Assembly (NCBI GenBank): GCA_029962745.1
Contig: CM057170.1
Location: 20,931,922 to 20,995,921, forward strand
DNA from: Echinometra lucunter
Taxonomy: Eukaryota; Echinodermata; Echinoidea; Camarodonta; Echinometridae
Length of the DNA: 64,000 nucleotides
Direction of reading: 5' to 3'
The position numbers and the translations under genes are program-made. The notes under the pieces are model-generated. The model worked only from the letters and a program-made list of their open reading frames with translations. It was not told the DNA's origin and ran no database searches. This document shows, in pieces, positions 1-13,291 of the stretch. Each line of letters begins with the position of its first letter. The stretch's first letter is position 1.

Positions 1-2635
1 AGCAAATATGATGTTGGAGCCCTTGTGGATCTGACCTGAAGACAATATCATGATTGATATGCCATGTGCAAGTAATAATTTCATTTTATGTCTCTATTTA
101 ATATACCCCTGCACAATTATCAAGATCATTATTTATATCACTGGGGGAACCGATGGTGTAAATGTTTACATGTAGGGCACCGAACCTTAAAAACATCGGC
201 AGAACCGATGCCAGTATCTTGCCTACGACATTACTGTGCAGCATGCTATCAATCAAATACAAATCGTTAGTGCCTGTGCTCCCTTAGAGCATTCGTTCAC
301 AAAATCATGGGTTTGTAGTTGCACCGAATGAAGCGCTAATGGGTTATTGATGTGCCCCAAGGGCATGATACATGTTCAGACTTCCATTTGTTTTTCTTCC
401 TATTATTGTACTGTCTTTTGCTATCTTTTCTTCTGGTGTTACTCTCCTCACTAATGTCTTTTCTGGTTATATACATAAGCTGAGACCCCCTTTTTTTTTT
501 TTAAAGAGACGCACATGTACACATTGGTATTAATACGCCTGCAGCATGATAATCTAGTCAATATACAACAAAAGAGAAATGTAGATCAAATGCCCTGCTC
601 AAAGGCATAAGTGCCGTGCCGGAGATCAAACCCACTATCTTCACATTCTATTCAAGTGTTTTAAAACCACTCGACAATGACACCTCCACTTTTTTCTTCT
701 TGTATCTGTATCTTGTCTTGACCTACCCCCTCCCCTCTAAATTTCTCTATCTCTCTCTCTCTCTCTCATTCTCTAATGCTCTCAACCTTTATCATATATT
801 TCTTTCTTTCTTTTCCTTTTTTTATTCAATGTCCTTATCCATCTCAGGCATACATAACTTTCCACTCACCTGTAGTCCTACCCCAATGCCCTTCTCTCTC
901 TCTTTTTCTCTCTCTCCCTCCCTCCCTCTCAGTAAATCATCATCTTGTGCAGTACCTCTCTTCTTTGCTGCATGCCCTGACCATAAATACCAATAAATAT
1001 TCACTTTCCATCTCAAATTTTCAAATCCGTAAACAATAAATATCAAAGTTCAACTAACTTTTTAAATTGCTGATTCTGCTTAACTCCATGGAAAAAAATC
1101 TGGTCATAAGGCAATGACCTGCAACCATGCACAGCTTTATTTCAATTTACATACTTATTTCTTTTTTTTAGAACTGCCCTTTTCCATGAAGAATTACTGC
1201 GTAAGATTAAACCGGTTCATTAGTTTGACAAATGCTACCATTAGCAAGATTACGAGTTTATAAATTGGATGTGCATCTTCGCTATGCAGATGCATTTAGA
1301 ATTCTGAGGATAATAGTTTATGAATAATTGAGGTTTCTAAGTACTTCATGAGTCATTTAATGACTAGTCGAGGTTGCATTTTCTAGTTTTGTTTCTTACA
1401 GCTGCACAGATATTGCTCAAGATCCCACTGGAGGCCTGTTCACACTTTAATTTTCATGATTATCTTGTCAAAGCCACGTCCACACAGAAGATTCTCATGA
1501 GAAATGTCTCCTGTACAGTGAGGGTATATAACAATAAGCTATTAGAGAAAATGGTCTGCCATGCAGGAAACAGAAAATATATCCGAAATAACTACTTTGG
1601 CTAGGATAATATCTATCTTTTCCCCAGTTCTTTGGAAAGCTGTACAAACAGAACTAAAATTATTCCTGATAAACCAGATCATGTCATGTCCCCCCCCCCA
1701 ATTCCAAGTCTAGTATGTCTCTTGTCTAAAGAAAAATAAATTAAAAAAAAAAAAGAGATGAGCTTTCCTGAAATTCTACCTTACAAAAATTTTCATTTTC
1801 ATTTTCTTTTCATTAGCAGTACTTTTTAGAAGGTCTACAGCCAAAATAATACAAGTCCCTTATTAAAGATTTGGTGGTCAATTTCAATGCTGTGCACAAA
1901 GAGCCACAAAGAGCCAGAAAGAGCATGGGGTGGCATGGAAGAAAGATCACTCATTAACTTGTTTCAATAGAAAATCCATCTCACAATTGAATGTTTGAAA
2001 GTATACCTTCTCTTCTATATGTGTATAAGGACATGATACCATGACTAATCGATGGATGATACACAATGTATCTATGGAACTACGAGATCTTAGTTAATGA
2101 TTGTTTTACAATTCAACTATCTTCATCTCTATGATGTAATGATGAAAACTATGTGTAAGAGGGTGTATACAAATTGAAGATCCAACATACAATATTTGAT
2201 AGCCAACTGACAGACAGAAGGCATGGAGTTATATATCAAATAATCACCCATTAACTGGTTTTAAAAAAGATATCTTTCTCACAAATCAACTTTTGAAAGT
2301 CCATCCTCTCTGACCAAAACAAATATAATACGACATGTACTTGATAAATGACGACAGATGATGTATCACTGTGATTCAGCAGTCTCTGTTAATAATCTAT
2401 TTTTATTCTAATTGTACATATACTGTGCTTGTGCTTTTTGAATTCTGTACAACTGTCACAATTTAGCCACTGGCTGCCATGACATGTTACAATAAACCTT
2501 GAACTGAATTGAATTGAATTAATTTATTTACCATTTAACTACTTTTACCATCATGTCAAAGTGACAAAAAGTACTTTTTAAATAGTCTATAGTAAATATG
2601 ATACAAACTAAAGAACCCTCATAAAAGATTTGATA
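1..2635. other. Presumed BK intron 2, no gene seen
   Basis: AT-rich DNA with a pyrimidine tract (725-940) and scattered poly-A/C runs. No exon with splice sites and a recognisable peptide was found on either strand. Confidence 0.5.
725..940. repeat. Pyrimidine-rich low-complexity tract
   Basis: CT-rich sequence with (CT)n runs near 748-770 and 895-930. Overlapping Ser/Leu/Phe-rich open frames are compositional artefacts. Confidence 0.7.
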
Positions 2636-2682
2636 ATAATAATAGTAATAATAATAATAATGATAATAATAATAATAATAAC
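2636..2682. repeat. (TAA)n microsatellite, probably the LINE 3' tail
   Basis: Imperfect AAT/TAA trinucleotide run with scattered changes, directly beyond the LINE 3' tail on the minus strand. Confidence 0.8.
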
Positions 2683-2689
2683 TTCTACT

Positions 2690-3045
2690 TATTGGGCAAA
2701 AAGAATTTCCATTTTGGACAATAAAATTTGGAGGTTTGGAGGTTTATAGCGCTTTTCATAAAAGATTAATATCAAAGCGCTTTACAATATTGATACAAGT
2801 AAAATCAAACTGAAAAATGATAAGAGAACAAAAGTGAAATTATTAAACATAAAGTAAGGTAACAATTTAAGAACTAGGTTGAATATGCCCTCTCCATTAG
2901 ATTGTTTTTCAAATTTTGATCTAAACCAAGTAATATCAGAGATGCCATGAATGGAGGCTGGAAGAGAATTCCACAAACGTGGGGCAGAGCATGAGAAGGG
3001 CCTATCACCAAAGTTTTTTGTAGCTGATGCAGACAAAGAGAGCAT
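2690..3045 (-). pseudogene. Non-LTR retrotransposon 3' end (end of reverse-transcriptase ORF plus tail)
   Basis: The open frame 3045-2782 contains NFGDRPFSCSAPRLWNSLPA followed by SIHGISDITWFRSKFE. This is the C-terminal signature of LINE reverse-transcriptase ORFs (G-x-RSF..APRLWN.LP). It is followed on the same strand by a tail containing AAGCGCTTT and AAAGCGCTATAAA near 2748-2785 and a TTA microsatellite at 2636-2682. Only the 3' end is present, as expected of 5'-truncated insertions. Confidence 0.75.
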
Positions 3046-3284
3046 AGAGTTGTATTAAAAGATCACTCATTAACTTCTTTCAATAGGAAATCTATCTCAC
3101 AAATCAATGTTTGAAAGTCTATCCACTCTGACCAAAAACAAGGATATAACATGACAAGTAATTGATAAATGATGATACATGCATGCATCACTGTAAACTC
3201 AGTGGTCTCGGTTAATGATTGATGTATAAAAGAGGAAACGACCTAGCTATGAAAAATGGTAAACATCCTTATTTTCCTCTCCAA

Positions 3285-3672
3285 CCCTGTGTTCAGACAC
3301 AAAAAATCTGTTGTATAGCCATACTGAAACGATAACCGATATGGTCTAGCTACACGATGAATTTCTGTGTCTGTATGTTCACTAACGAAATGACGTATAA
3401 AGAAAAGTCATATAGGGAAACTAGGGTCTAAGCATCGCTTTGAACTAGATAACAAATAACTCGATAAAGAATAAAGATTAAGAATAGAACTGTATACCTG
3501 GGTGGGGCTTAACGTGAGTGCGGTCAAAAGGAGACATGACCTTGCCATGACAACATGCACAGTAGAAAACTGCGCATCTATACAACATTTTCTTTAATGT
3601 GTGTCTGAACACTCTGTTCGCTATACGATGATTCTTTATACAATGTTTCTTCATTGTGTCTGAACAGGCTGT
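3285..3672. repeat. Diverged foldback candidate
   Basis: GTTCAGACACA at the left and TGTGTCTGAACA at the right (a second copy is internal), each followed by TTGTATA-like words in inverted order. The arms are loosely matched. Confidence 0.4.
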
Positions 3673-4050
3673 AAATGAAATCTTCACTCAGAGCATCTTG
3701 AACCATAAGAGCACTATTAAAGCTAAACTAATAGCAAACATTTGCAATTTTTGACACAATCAAAACATCTGTTTTTAATAGGGTAAACCACTTAGCTAAG
3801 CAATCATTAACATTCTCCTCATTAATCTCCATAAACTGAATCATCATCAATATTTCTGCAGATTAATGGAGTATTTTAGCACATCTGTCTGAACAAAAAA
3901 AAAAGATTTAGAGATTCCTCCTCCAATGTTAATCATTGTTTTAAAATATGGTTCCATATTTTTCCTCTTTAGCTCTTCATATTACTTGTGTTTATCTTAC
4001 AGTCACTTTTGAAAGGCCATTGTGACAACGATTCAAACCAAACACGATAA

Positions 4051-4188
4051 AAATTACTTTCGAAAAATCAACTTAAGGCAATAGCCCTGTCTATTACCAT
4101 TAGAAATGTACGGAATTTGAACATGATTAGTATGGGCAGTACAATAGCCCATGAAAGTGCACTTGAGTTGATTTTTCGAAAGTAGTTT
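4051..4188. repeat. Short foldback element
   Basis: Inverted arms: ACTTTCGAAAAATCAACTT at the left and its near-perfect reverse complement at the right (about 4166-4184), about 95 bp apart. No coding content. Confidence 0.7.
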
Positions 4189-4480
4189 ATATCCTGCTAT
4201 AGTATAAAATAATCCCCTCCTTTGATTCTGAATCCTTATTTTCTTTTCCCAAACTTTCTATTACTGCTTTCTACCATTTGGCGCTTAAATTAACATTTGA
4301 AAGGCTCTACCAAAATGCAGTTTTACACTTTCTTTCACTACTTCAGAAGACATATCTCTCTTTCAGTTTGCTATATTCTCTTTCACTTTACAAACAGACA
4401 GGGTATTTTTGTTTCACTTCATTCCATACTTCACACCTAATGATCCTGTACAGACACACATCTCTTCACCAGTACACTAT

Positions 4481-4877
4481 TACCATGTTTACACAGTGAC
4501 TCAGCTCAGGGGTTCGACATGCGACCCATGCTCAACACGGCAATTTTATGTCATGTAAACAGGATCAGTGTGACCCGCGAGCAGTGTTGAACACCGCTTT
4601 TTTGATCCGCCAGAATTGGAGGTTTCGATCCGCAAGCCGAGTCAGACTCGCCAATTTTATCGTGTGTAAACGGAAAGCCGTGTTGAACCCACTGACCTAG
4701 GTCACTGGGCGAACTAGGCAAGTCATCATGATTCTACTTCCATTCGTGATCCGTGGGCCGTGTTGATCTCACCTTTTTTGTTTCCATATAAACATGATCA
4801 CAGTTGCCCTCATCCCAGCGTTCGACCCTGCTTGAGGATTCAACACTCGAGCCGAGTCACTGTGTAAACACGGTATT
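4481..4877. repeat. Foldback/MITE with GTTTACACAGTGACTC termini
   Basis: The left end has TGTTTACACAGTGACTCAGC. The right end is the inverse, GAGTCACTGTGTAAACA. The interior has further inverted words (TTCGACATG and CGTTCGACCC; CGTGTTGA). A solo terminus of the same family lies at 28976-29010. Confidence 0.75.
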
Positions 4878-5129
4878 TTTCTTAGACCTAATCTTATTTG
4901 CATAGGGTCAACACATAGTCTTGTCAACGTTTTCTGGTTGTTAACAGATCTTAGCCACAACCCAAATGAACAGACTGACAAGGTACTTAGAAAATACTTA
5001 GCAAACATCTCTATACTAGTACAGAAGCATGTTTCAACTGGTTGCTAAGTACTTATGTCTGTACACTTAAATGAAAAGTCAAAAACATGCCGAATGATAC
5101 AGAACTGTATTCCTTCCTTGTTTCCCTTT

Positions 5130-5990
5130 TCTCCCAATTAGGCCCGGTGAATAGATATGGAGCAAGAATCCTGATCATGACTGATCCTTTTCTTTTTCAA
5201 TTGAATTTGCCTCCCACATGGTAAGATCCTTAACACCCTCCCCCCCCACCCCCCCCCCCCCCCCCCCTTTAGTTCTATCCATTTATTCTTCCTTCTTACC
5301 CCATTCACAAGTCTTGTACAAATTTGTTAAATTCATATTTTTTTTCCATTTATTCATACAGCCTGGTCACACAAATCTACTGTAGGTAATCTTATTTATA
5401 ATATTTTCTGTTCTTTTCTACTGGATAAATTTTCTATATAACAAAGTCAAACATCACATCATGATGTATAAAAGTCACTTCACATACCCCTAATCCCTTT
5501 CCTGTGATATCCTTCTATTTTGCACAGTCTTGCCAGGGGAATCTGCCTAATTTCTGATCACGATTAATTTTCTTGATTTTGTGATTTAATTGATTTTCTC
5601 TTTTAAATAAGCAAATATATGGTAAATTTATTGTATGTATGCTATTACCCTATATCCCTGCCCCCTTCATTTCAATTAAATTTTTATATACAGCCTTGAC
5701 AGATGAATATTCAATGAATAATTCTAATTGTGATTCATATCATTTCTGTTTTCACTTTGGAAATAATGGTATGACCCTTTATTCCCTCCAAGCCCCCTAA
5801 ATTTCAATCACTTTCCCTGCTTCTCTCCCTTCTTTTGCAGTCTTGCCAGGTGAATCTGCCGAGCAAAATCCTGATCGTGATTAATGTTTGCCGTACATCA
5901 ACAATGGCCGCAGATGAAGAAAGGAAACTGGCTTTCTCTCTCTCTCATCCCTCGCTCCGCTCTCTCTCTCTCCCTCTCTCTTGTCTCCCG
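5130..5990 (+). repeat. Array of about five degenerate repeats, each starting with a splice-acceptor-like junction
   Basis: Pyrimidine tract plus AG junctions end at 5141, 5361, 5527, 5693 and 5840. The sequence after each is a variant of CTTGCCAGGTGAATCTGCC, then AAATCCTGATCATGATTA. Spacings are about 220, 166, 166 and 147 bp; the first includes a C run at 5239-5270. After the last junction the frame stays open for 59 codons (SCQVNLPSKILIVINV, then MAADEERKLAFSLSHP), ending at TAG. I do not recognise the peptide. It may be a terminal exon with decayed copies, or simply a repeat. Confidence 0.5.
5239..5270. repeat. Poly-C tract
   Basis: About 30 bases of almost pure C interrupted by one A. 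It inflates the first unit of the surrounding array. Confidence 0.85.
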
Positions 5991-7194
5991 ACCTGACTAC
6001 ACGGCAGATATGAAACACTAGATGGGTGTCTCTTATACGATACAAACGATGCAGCCCTGGACGAATACCATCTACGCATAATGCCTCACTAAGTATGCAA
6101 GGAACATTGCCATGAAATATGCATCGCCATCAAATATACATCCAGTATATATAAAATATAGATGTGCTTCTCACTTTTTAGAGTGACATACATGTACATG
6201 TACCTGATAAAAAAAAGTTCTAAAGCACCGTCTATGAATTGTATTTTATTACTTTCTGGGGTGAAAACATGGCAAGTACTTATTGACTTGATGTCAACAT
6301 GATGAGATTTTCATTTTCAAAAGTATATGTTGAATATTTCATGACCATGTATATTACACTGAACTGCTTAGACTATAGTAATGAAATATTTTTGTTAATG
6401 TTACTTTGTATAATGCCTACAGGTACTGTAACTATAACTGTTTTTTTAGACTAATATCAACATTGACTTAATAGAATATTACCATTTCCATCTTTTCTCC
6501 TGAGATATAAAATATGGTTCTGAAACCAAATACTCAACACTTAATTTTTTCCTGTATTTGGCCTTTCTTGAATGATTTAACTATGCTGGCACAATTTATA
6601 TAAACAGCTCTCTGGTCAATCTACAAATGTATAGTATGCATATTTATAAATTTTGACCTACAGCATTCATTTTGTGTTCATTAGATTGTCTACCTAGGGC
6701 CTTTTACGGGCTCATGTTTCTATTCCTAAGCAGAGGAGGTCTACTCCACAATAAAAGGGATCAAAAATTCAACTGCAAATTTATAATTATGAAATATGCA
6801 AGGGACACTATTCAAAAGAATCCACTGAATTAATGGAATATTTTATTCAATCTTTACAAGAATGATATCATAGCCTACAGACACTAATTCTTTCAAAAGG
6901 TTCATTTAGGGGGCTTAATTCACTGTTGATTTATTTAGGAGAGTATTTACTCATAGAAAAGTTGCATTACCACAAGCCTACACAAGTCTCCATCAATATC
7001 ACAAGGTAATTATATCTCCATTACAAAATAGCAGGCTACTGTGAAATATCGGACTAGTGAAAATGCACCCCATTTTACTCTTCCCCTAAAAAGGATGAAT
7101 CCCGTCAAATTATAAATGGTTTGTAATGTTCCCCGACCCTATCTCAGAGAATAAATTGCAAATATATTATGACTTTGATACATTCATAAAATAT

Positions 7195-7475
7195 AATGTA
7201 TTCAAAATTGATGTACTTCACAAAATGAAAGTATACTGTGGGTGGAAAACACACAGTACTGCATTCAAAATTGACTCACTGCATGAAATGTGGGTGGAAT
7301 ACACACTGTAATGCATTCAAAACTGAATCACTATATCAAATGTAGATATACTGTGGGTGGAAAACACAGTACTGCATTCAAAAGTGACTCACTTCATCAA
7401 ATATATACTTTGGGATGAATACACACTGTACTGCATTCAAAACTGACTCACTTTATCAAACATAGATTTACTGTA
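7195..7475. repeat. Minisatellite, unit about 60 bp, four to five copies
   Basis: Units contain ACTGCATTCAAAACTGACTC, then ACTTCATCAAA and GGTGGAATACACAC variants in the same order. Small ORFs here are by-products of the repeat. Confidence 0.8.
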
Positions 7476-8825
7476 AATTAAGTCACTTCATGATTTAAAA
7501 AAGAATTATAAAATATAAATGGTTAATAAATGTATCCAATCTAAACATAGCAAACACAACAGAAGCACAAACAATAGTTATACAAATACACACAGAAATA
7601 AATATATACAACTGTACAACTAAACATCAAATGGACAATCATGTAAACAGGCAAGTTGAAATGCGAACAACCGGAGGCAAATGTGATATGTTAGTATACT
7701 GTGGATGCAAGTTAGTATCACATGGGTATAAAGCAGTGGAGTTAGTATACCAGTCCAACCAAAATAAAAAGAACAAAAAATATATCAAATTGTCTCTAAT
7801 GATTACACTAATAATGACAAATTATACTTCTAATTCGATAAGTGCTTTTTCATTAACAATATTCAGTATAGAGGGAACAATATGTTTGTTGTAATTAGGG
7901 CAATTAATGCCTATTTAGTTTTCTTACTGTAAAACAGAAGCTTAAACAAAATCCGACTTCGTAGAGCTTTTTTCAAACGTCATCACGATACCATCTGATT
8001 TTCGTGTCATAAAAAATAACAAGAGGTAAATCCCTTTTCATGCAGTCCTCATTCTCATGAGCATATCAATCTGCTTTTTTTTTCTCCCCATGGATCTTCT
8101 TGATGACAGAATCTTCTTCAAGTTCTTTCTACGTTTTTCTTTCATCATCTCTGAGGCTCTTCTCTATTGCATGTAGTCTCCAGAGTCCATACAAGTTATG
8201 TTGTTTTCTGTTCACTATCTCCTCCTTCCCATTCCATTTTTTGAGGCTTGTTCACATATGCAGCAGCAAACCCCCACATTCTGAGGAGGTAGAAATAAAA
8301 TACTGCCAAGGCAAACTGATCTTTTGTGCCTCCTGATGGCAAAAAGGTAGGGAGCAATCAAAGTCCCATAAAGACTGCACAAATATGATTTCCCAAGTAT
8401 TATCTTATTTTTTTCTATGCAGCTTTTGGCAAAACTCTCTTTTATTTGAGTGTGAACTAGAATTGGGGGGTAAATGGGCATCACCTTAAGTGGAGTGGTT
8501 TACTACACCACACATGTACATGTATGTGAACACTAAAAAGCGGCAGGGATTTGCTGCTAGATATGTGAATGCACCTTTACACATTATGAAGACTATTATA
8601 TCATAGTATAGTTCCACTGTGCACTAACTAAGGCAGAGTCTCACAACTCAATTAAAAATGGTGCAATGATATATCTGGGAGATTACATACATTAATTTCA
8701 AAAAAGAGAGGGGAAAAAAGGCCCAGTGAGGTCAGTCATTTCTCTTTTTCCTGCTAAAACGTTTATCATAGAAAGATAAAGATCCTGTACAAAACACTGT
8801 CAATCCATCTCAGAAAAAAAGGGAA

Positions 8826-8922
8826 AAATTATGATATTGCCACAACTTGAACTTCCTTTATGTATAAAAGAGTTGTATGGTAAAGGCCCAAAGACTTATC
8901 CTTGTGGAACCCCTACAGCACA
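8826..8922 (-). pseudogene. Decayed reverse-transcriptase fragment
   Basis: On the minus strand the reading is GVPQG, a stop, VFGPLPYNSFIH. This resembles the LINE RT block GVPQGSVLGPLLFN.FI. The Ser codon has become TAA and flanking sequence is degraded. Confidence 0.55.
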
Positions 8923-9059
8923 TGCAGATGTAAATTAAAGTCTTTAACTACTATCAGAAGCCCATATTAGGCATCTTGTAGGACTCAATATAGAAAGATT
9001 TTGCATGAAGGTCTGCATGGGTGTCGATCGGGGGATGGGAGTTGCTTATCAGCAAATTT

Positions 9060-9205
9060 TTATATATGTCCCCCCCCCAGAATTTTATGCCCCTCCCCCC
9101 CCCCCCCCCCCCACCCAAGAAAAAAATTATAAGCAGAGTACCTTTTTTGTGTGTCCCCCCCCCCCCCCAAAAAAAAAAAAAATATATATATATATAAAAA
9201 CGGAT
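9060..9205. repeat. Poly-C clusters with C-run/A-run junction and (TA)n
   Basis: C runs at about 9069-9076, 9095-9112 and 9155-9168, the last followed directly by an A run and (AT)n. The region ends with GCCGCCCCTGAG, a word shared with other G/C-tract insertions further right. Confidence 0.75.
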
Positions 9206-12200
9206 AGCCGCCCCTGAGGGTCTGCATGCTTTGGGGGCAATATACATGCATAATCATTAAATTTAGAGTTTAAGTTTTTGGCACATTAACCTCATTTCAT
9301 GAAATATTATTCAGTATGGATGGAAAATATTCAGGACAAGGAATAAGTAAACATCAATTCACCAGATGGCCTGTAACATCTAACTTGCTACATGATTTTG
9401 TTTTCTTTTCATTCTTTAAATTCTGAAACATTATACTTTAAGAAACCTGAAACTTCAAATAAATCATAAAATTCAAGGTAATGAGAACCATGTGCAAAAG
9501 ATACTACAAATTACAGCTATCAATAACTAGAGTAATGTGCAAGGTCTGATTCTAACAAGTGGGTTGAATTTCACCCATATATATATTACCAGAGTAATAC
9601 AATAATTTAAAAACAACAATGGAAATAAAATCTTTTTATCGTACAGTGCCCTAGTTCCTTGTGATTAATTAAAGGATGGAAAGTAATATTGTGACATGAA
9701 GAATATTGATAGGGTCATGAAAATGAAAACTATAATTATTTTCACTATGAGAAAACATTATGCATTTGGGACATCTACCCCCTGCAACTCCCTTCAGAGA
9801 ACTTGTAAAGAAACATTTGCATACTAAAAAAAACACCAGGATTTGGCCTATGAGATTAAGATATTTAGTTATCCCCCCCCCCCCCCCCCCTTCCTCCTTC
9901 AAAACATGAAATTATTTGCAAAATGAACTTGGATGTCAAAGAAATCCAAGAGGTAAATTTCTCTTTAATAATAAAAACAATATTTCCCTCTGAAATTTTG
10001 AGATATGTTTAAAGGGATATTGTAGTGCTGAGTCTATGGGATTTAGTGTGGTCCATATTCGGGATGAAGCAGAAATCTTCGGCCGTATACTGCGCTGGCA
10101 AAGTGTTATAAACAGTCGATTCCAGAACACACACACAGTGCCGAGAATTGCCGACAATATTTTTCAATGGCGCAAAAGTTGAGAAAGTTTGTTGACCTTT
10201 GCGCTGATGTATAACTCAATACCAAGAGATATACTTTTGAAGTAGAAGCAAGGGGAGTCAGCGAATATAATGTGACTCTATAATAGATTAATGCACTCTC
10301 AGATAACTTTACTTTCTGTTAAAAATGCAGTAATTGTATACAGACTTTTGCTTAAGACAGAGTTGTGATTATAAATCATTTTGCTGCTTGAGCTGTTGTT
10401 GAGCAAGCAGGTACATCAATGAGGGTAAACATTGTAATTTTCACACAATATCAGGCAAGTTATGCATTATGCATAGGTCGGAGAAATTAGTACTAAATAA
10501 TACAGCACACACTTAAACATATTACATGTATTACATATTAACATTACCATTGGTAAAAATAAGAACAGAGGGAAGAGGGGAAGAAAATAATGGTGTGCAA
10601 ATACAAGGATGTAAGTGGGAAACTTGATAATCCATTATGGTAATAAAATGTTTTAAAAACCACATATGAATTTGATCACCTGATTACATAAGATGGTATT
10701 TTGTTTACAGTGTATGAAGTAGAATATGATATGAACTCAAGTGAATTACATCACTATAATATAAGCAGGTATGCAGTTGAAGCAATATTAGGGTAGGGGT
10801 AGACCCATTTTCATGCAAAGATGAAAAATTTGATTTGGCTCCAAAAACAAAAAAAAATATCCCATCTTATCCTCTATCTTGCTTTCATTTTTTTTTTAAA
10901 GTTTTAGTCCGTAGGAAAGTATGCTTCATACATTTCTTCCATCCTTTAATTCATTTTCCATTATTTTCAAAACCTCCTTCCAATTCCCAGCTCTTTACAC
11001 TGTCTGTTAAGGACCAGAAAGGCATTATCCATTTGATAACATAATGTCCATCTGGTTCTTAAAAGATATTTTTTTATGAAGAAACCATTTTTTTGGTGTT
11101 TGTTTGTTATAAGCAGAAATCTTGACTTGAAACCCTTATTATAAGAATAAGACCTACAGATCATATACATGAAAAAATGCTACGATACTTATATCAGATT
11201 TACAAATTGAATGTAAAATTATCTTGTATTTTACCCAACCTAAAAAAACACACATGGCTGTGTGGAGAATCCATTTTTAAGCACACCTATGAATATCACC
11301 CAGCATACTACAACCTACCAACTAGCAACTTTTGAGTATTCAATAATCATGATATGGATTGATGGAAAATACAATCAATTTTTAATTTATTTCACCTGAA
11401 AATGTCAAAATAACCTTGCATGTTTTTAAAAATATAAATAAGACCCTGTGTATCGCTTTTAAAGAATTCACAAATTTAACACATTCTCATTTATGTACCC
11501 CTCTTCATTGAAGGAGCTTTCGTCAAGTTAAATCACAGCAAATCAGCACAAATGAACACATTTTGACAAAAAGCCAACAATGTTCAACAATGTGGGGTGC
11601 AACTGTCATCTGCAATTTCCTCATTTTCATGCAATCTGTCACATGTAGTGACAAGAAGAATGGTAGTGTTACCCATAATTTTTAAAGGATTCGGAGTTCA
11701 ATATTAAATGTATGATTACAATTAATTATACAATAGTGTGATGGTTTCCTGATCAAGAGAAGCCAAGTTTTCAATCCTTTACAAAAAGAAAACAAAACAT
11801 CCCCCCCCCCCCAAGCAGAATAGAATCTATTCAAATGAATTCAAATGATCTAAAATTGAATATCATAGAAAATCACAATAGAGTGGGTTGTAATTAACTA
11901 CAGATCTCCAGGGCCACTCCATTTCTATTGCTGCACAGGATATTTCCTTTTGGTTTGTGCTTTCAAGCCATACGAAAAGATCTGACTAAAAGCGACAATT
12001 GCCAATTTACTATACCATACATGTACATGTATATGCTGACTGATTTCATATTATTCATCTACTTGAAAAAATAAAAATAAAAATTTCGCCTGATGGATAA
12101 TAAAGTGAAGGTTTTAATATATGTTGGGAGTATGGTGGGAACACATTTTTAAAGTATATACTTTGAAATAAAAATTGAAATAAATCCTAAATGAATAAAT

Positions 12201-13229
12201 CATACAGCAGCTTTCGAAAACTGAAGAAAAAAAAAGTATCTGGAAGGGGGATGCTAGTATATATTTCTTCATGGTATTGAAGCATCATCTAGCCTCTAAG
12301 AAGCTGTCAAAATAATAATGATTTCAACATTCATTGGCAGCAGTTTACAAGATTTACTGATGAATAAAATTGTGGAACAAAGGTGACATCACTGTGGATA
12401 TGAATGAATATGAAATGAATTGTTTGTTTCTTCTGCCTCACTTTTCTGTCATTCTGCTGTCTAATAACAATATGAAGCAACTCTGATTTTTTCAAAATTG
12501 ACTTTTTAAAAAATTTGGGTACTTTTTTGTATGTTCTATATGATGATGAAGAAATTTGAGTGATATGATCCCCAATTTTCGAAATATAGGTCTAAAGGAG
12601 GCAACTCCATAGATTTCAACATAAAGAAGTGAAACATTTTCTTCATTTACTAGGAAACTTATTCTGCAGAGTTACTTCCTTTTGTCATTAAACAGCAGTA
12701 GTATACATAATATCTTGACTGGAAATAGAAACAACTAAATTTCCTTCTCAAGTATATTCCTGAGTCTTGATAGAGAGTTATTCTGTAAATGGTATATAAT
12801 TGTTTGTTATTCATTTAAAATAAAAATGTACTTTTTTCCACTTTGCAAAAAATTAAAAAAATAAACATTGCCATTTCATTAAGAACAATCTAAAAATCAA
12901 TTTTGAACCTTAAAATTGTGTCCATGAAGTTTGTTCATAACAATTTTGATCAGTCATCAATAAAATGTATAATTACATTTTAGACAACCCCCACCCCCCT
13001 TTGATTATTAAATAAAGTTAGTTTTTCAGTTAGCAGTAGCTACATGTACTTGTCCAAATGTAAGTTTAAAAATATTATTTTTCATACCAGAAAGGTGAGG
13101 CAGTGAAACCAAGTTGAAATGAATTGATTAAAATGAAATGACGATGAGGGAGAAATGAAAGGCACATCAATCTGATGATTAGGGAAGTCGTTAGGGCACT
13201 CCACTCTCTCGACATTGCGAGAAACTTAC

Positions 13230-13291
13230 TCGTCAAGCTGGAGAATGTAAATGACGAAAGAGCCCAAGCTAACCGTGAATACTATAATCAC
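13230..13291 (-). CDS. KCNMA1: KCNMA1 exon 2 (S1 helix)
   Basis: A 62-nt exon found by sequence, not by ORF length. It has acceptor TACAG at 13292-13296, twenty codons reading VIIVFTVSLGSFVIYILQLD plus GA, then donor GTAAGT (complement at 13224-13229). It starts in phase 0, matching the end of exon 1, and ends in phase 2. The peptide aligns without gaps to human BK S1 (VLVFALSIGALVIYFID). The surrounding DNA is stop-rich and AT-rich, so this island stands out. It is the last BK exon that could be found towards the left edge. Confidence 0.86.

Larger units (their letters stand above)
5991..13229. other. Presumed BK intron 2, right part
   Basis: AT-rich sequence containing the 7.2-kb minisatellite, an RT remnant and poly-C tracts at 9.1, 9.87 and 11.8 kb. 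A GC-richer patch at 10000-10180 has no recognised product. I searched for BK S2, S3 and pore words and found none. Confidence 0.45.

Noticed and set aside
616..1046. Overlapping frames rich in Ser, Leu, Phe
   Set aside because: Pyrimidine-rich low-complexity tract, no splice sites or recognised motif.
1..13229. Search for BK exon 3 and later (S2-S6, pore) on the minus strand
   Set aside because: No acceptor-bounded peptide resembling S2, the TVGYGD pore or RCK sequences was found; they probably lie left of the window.
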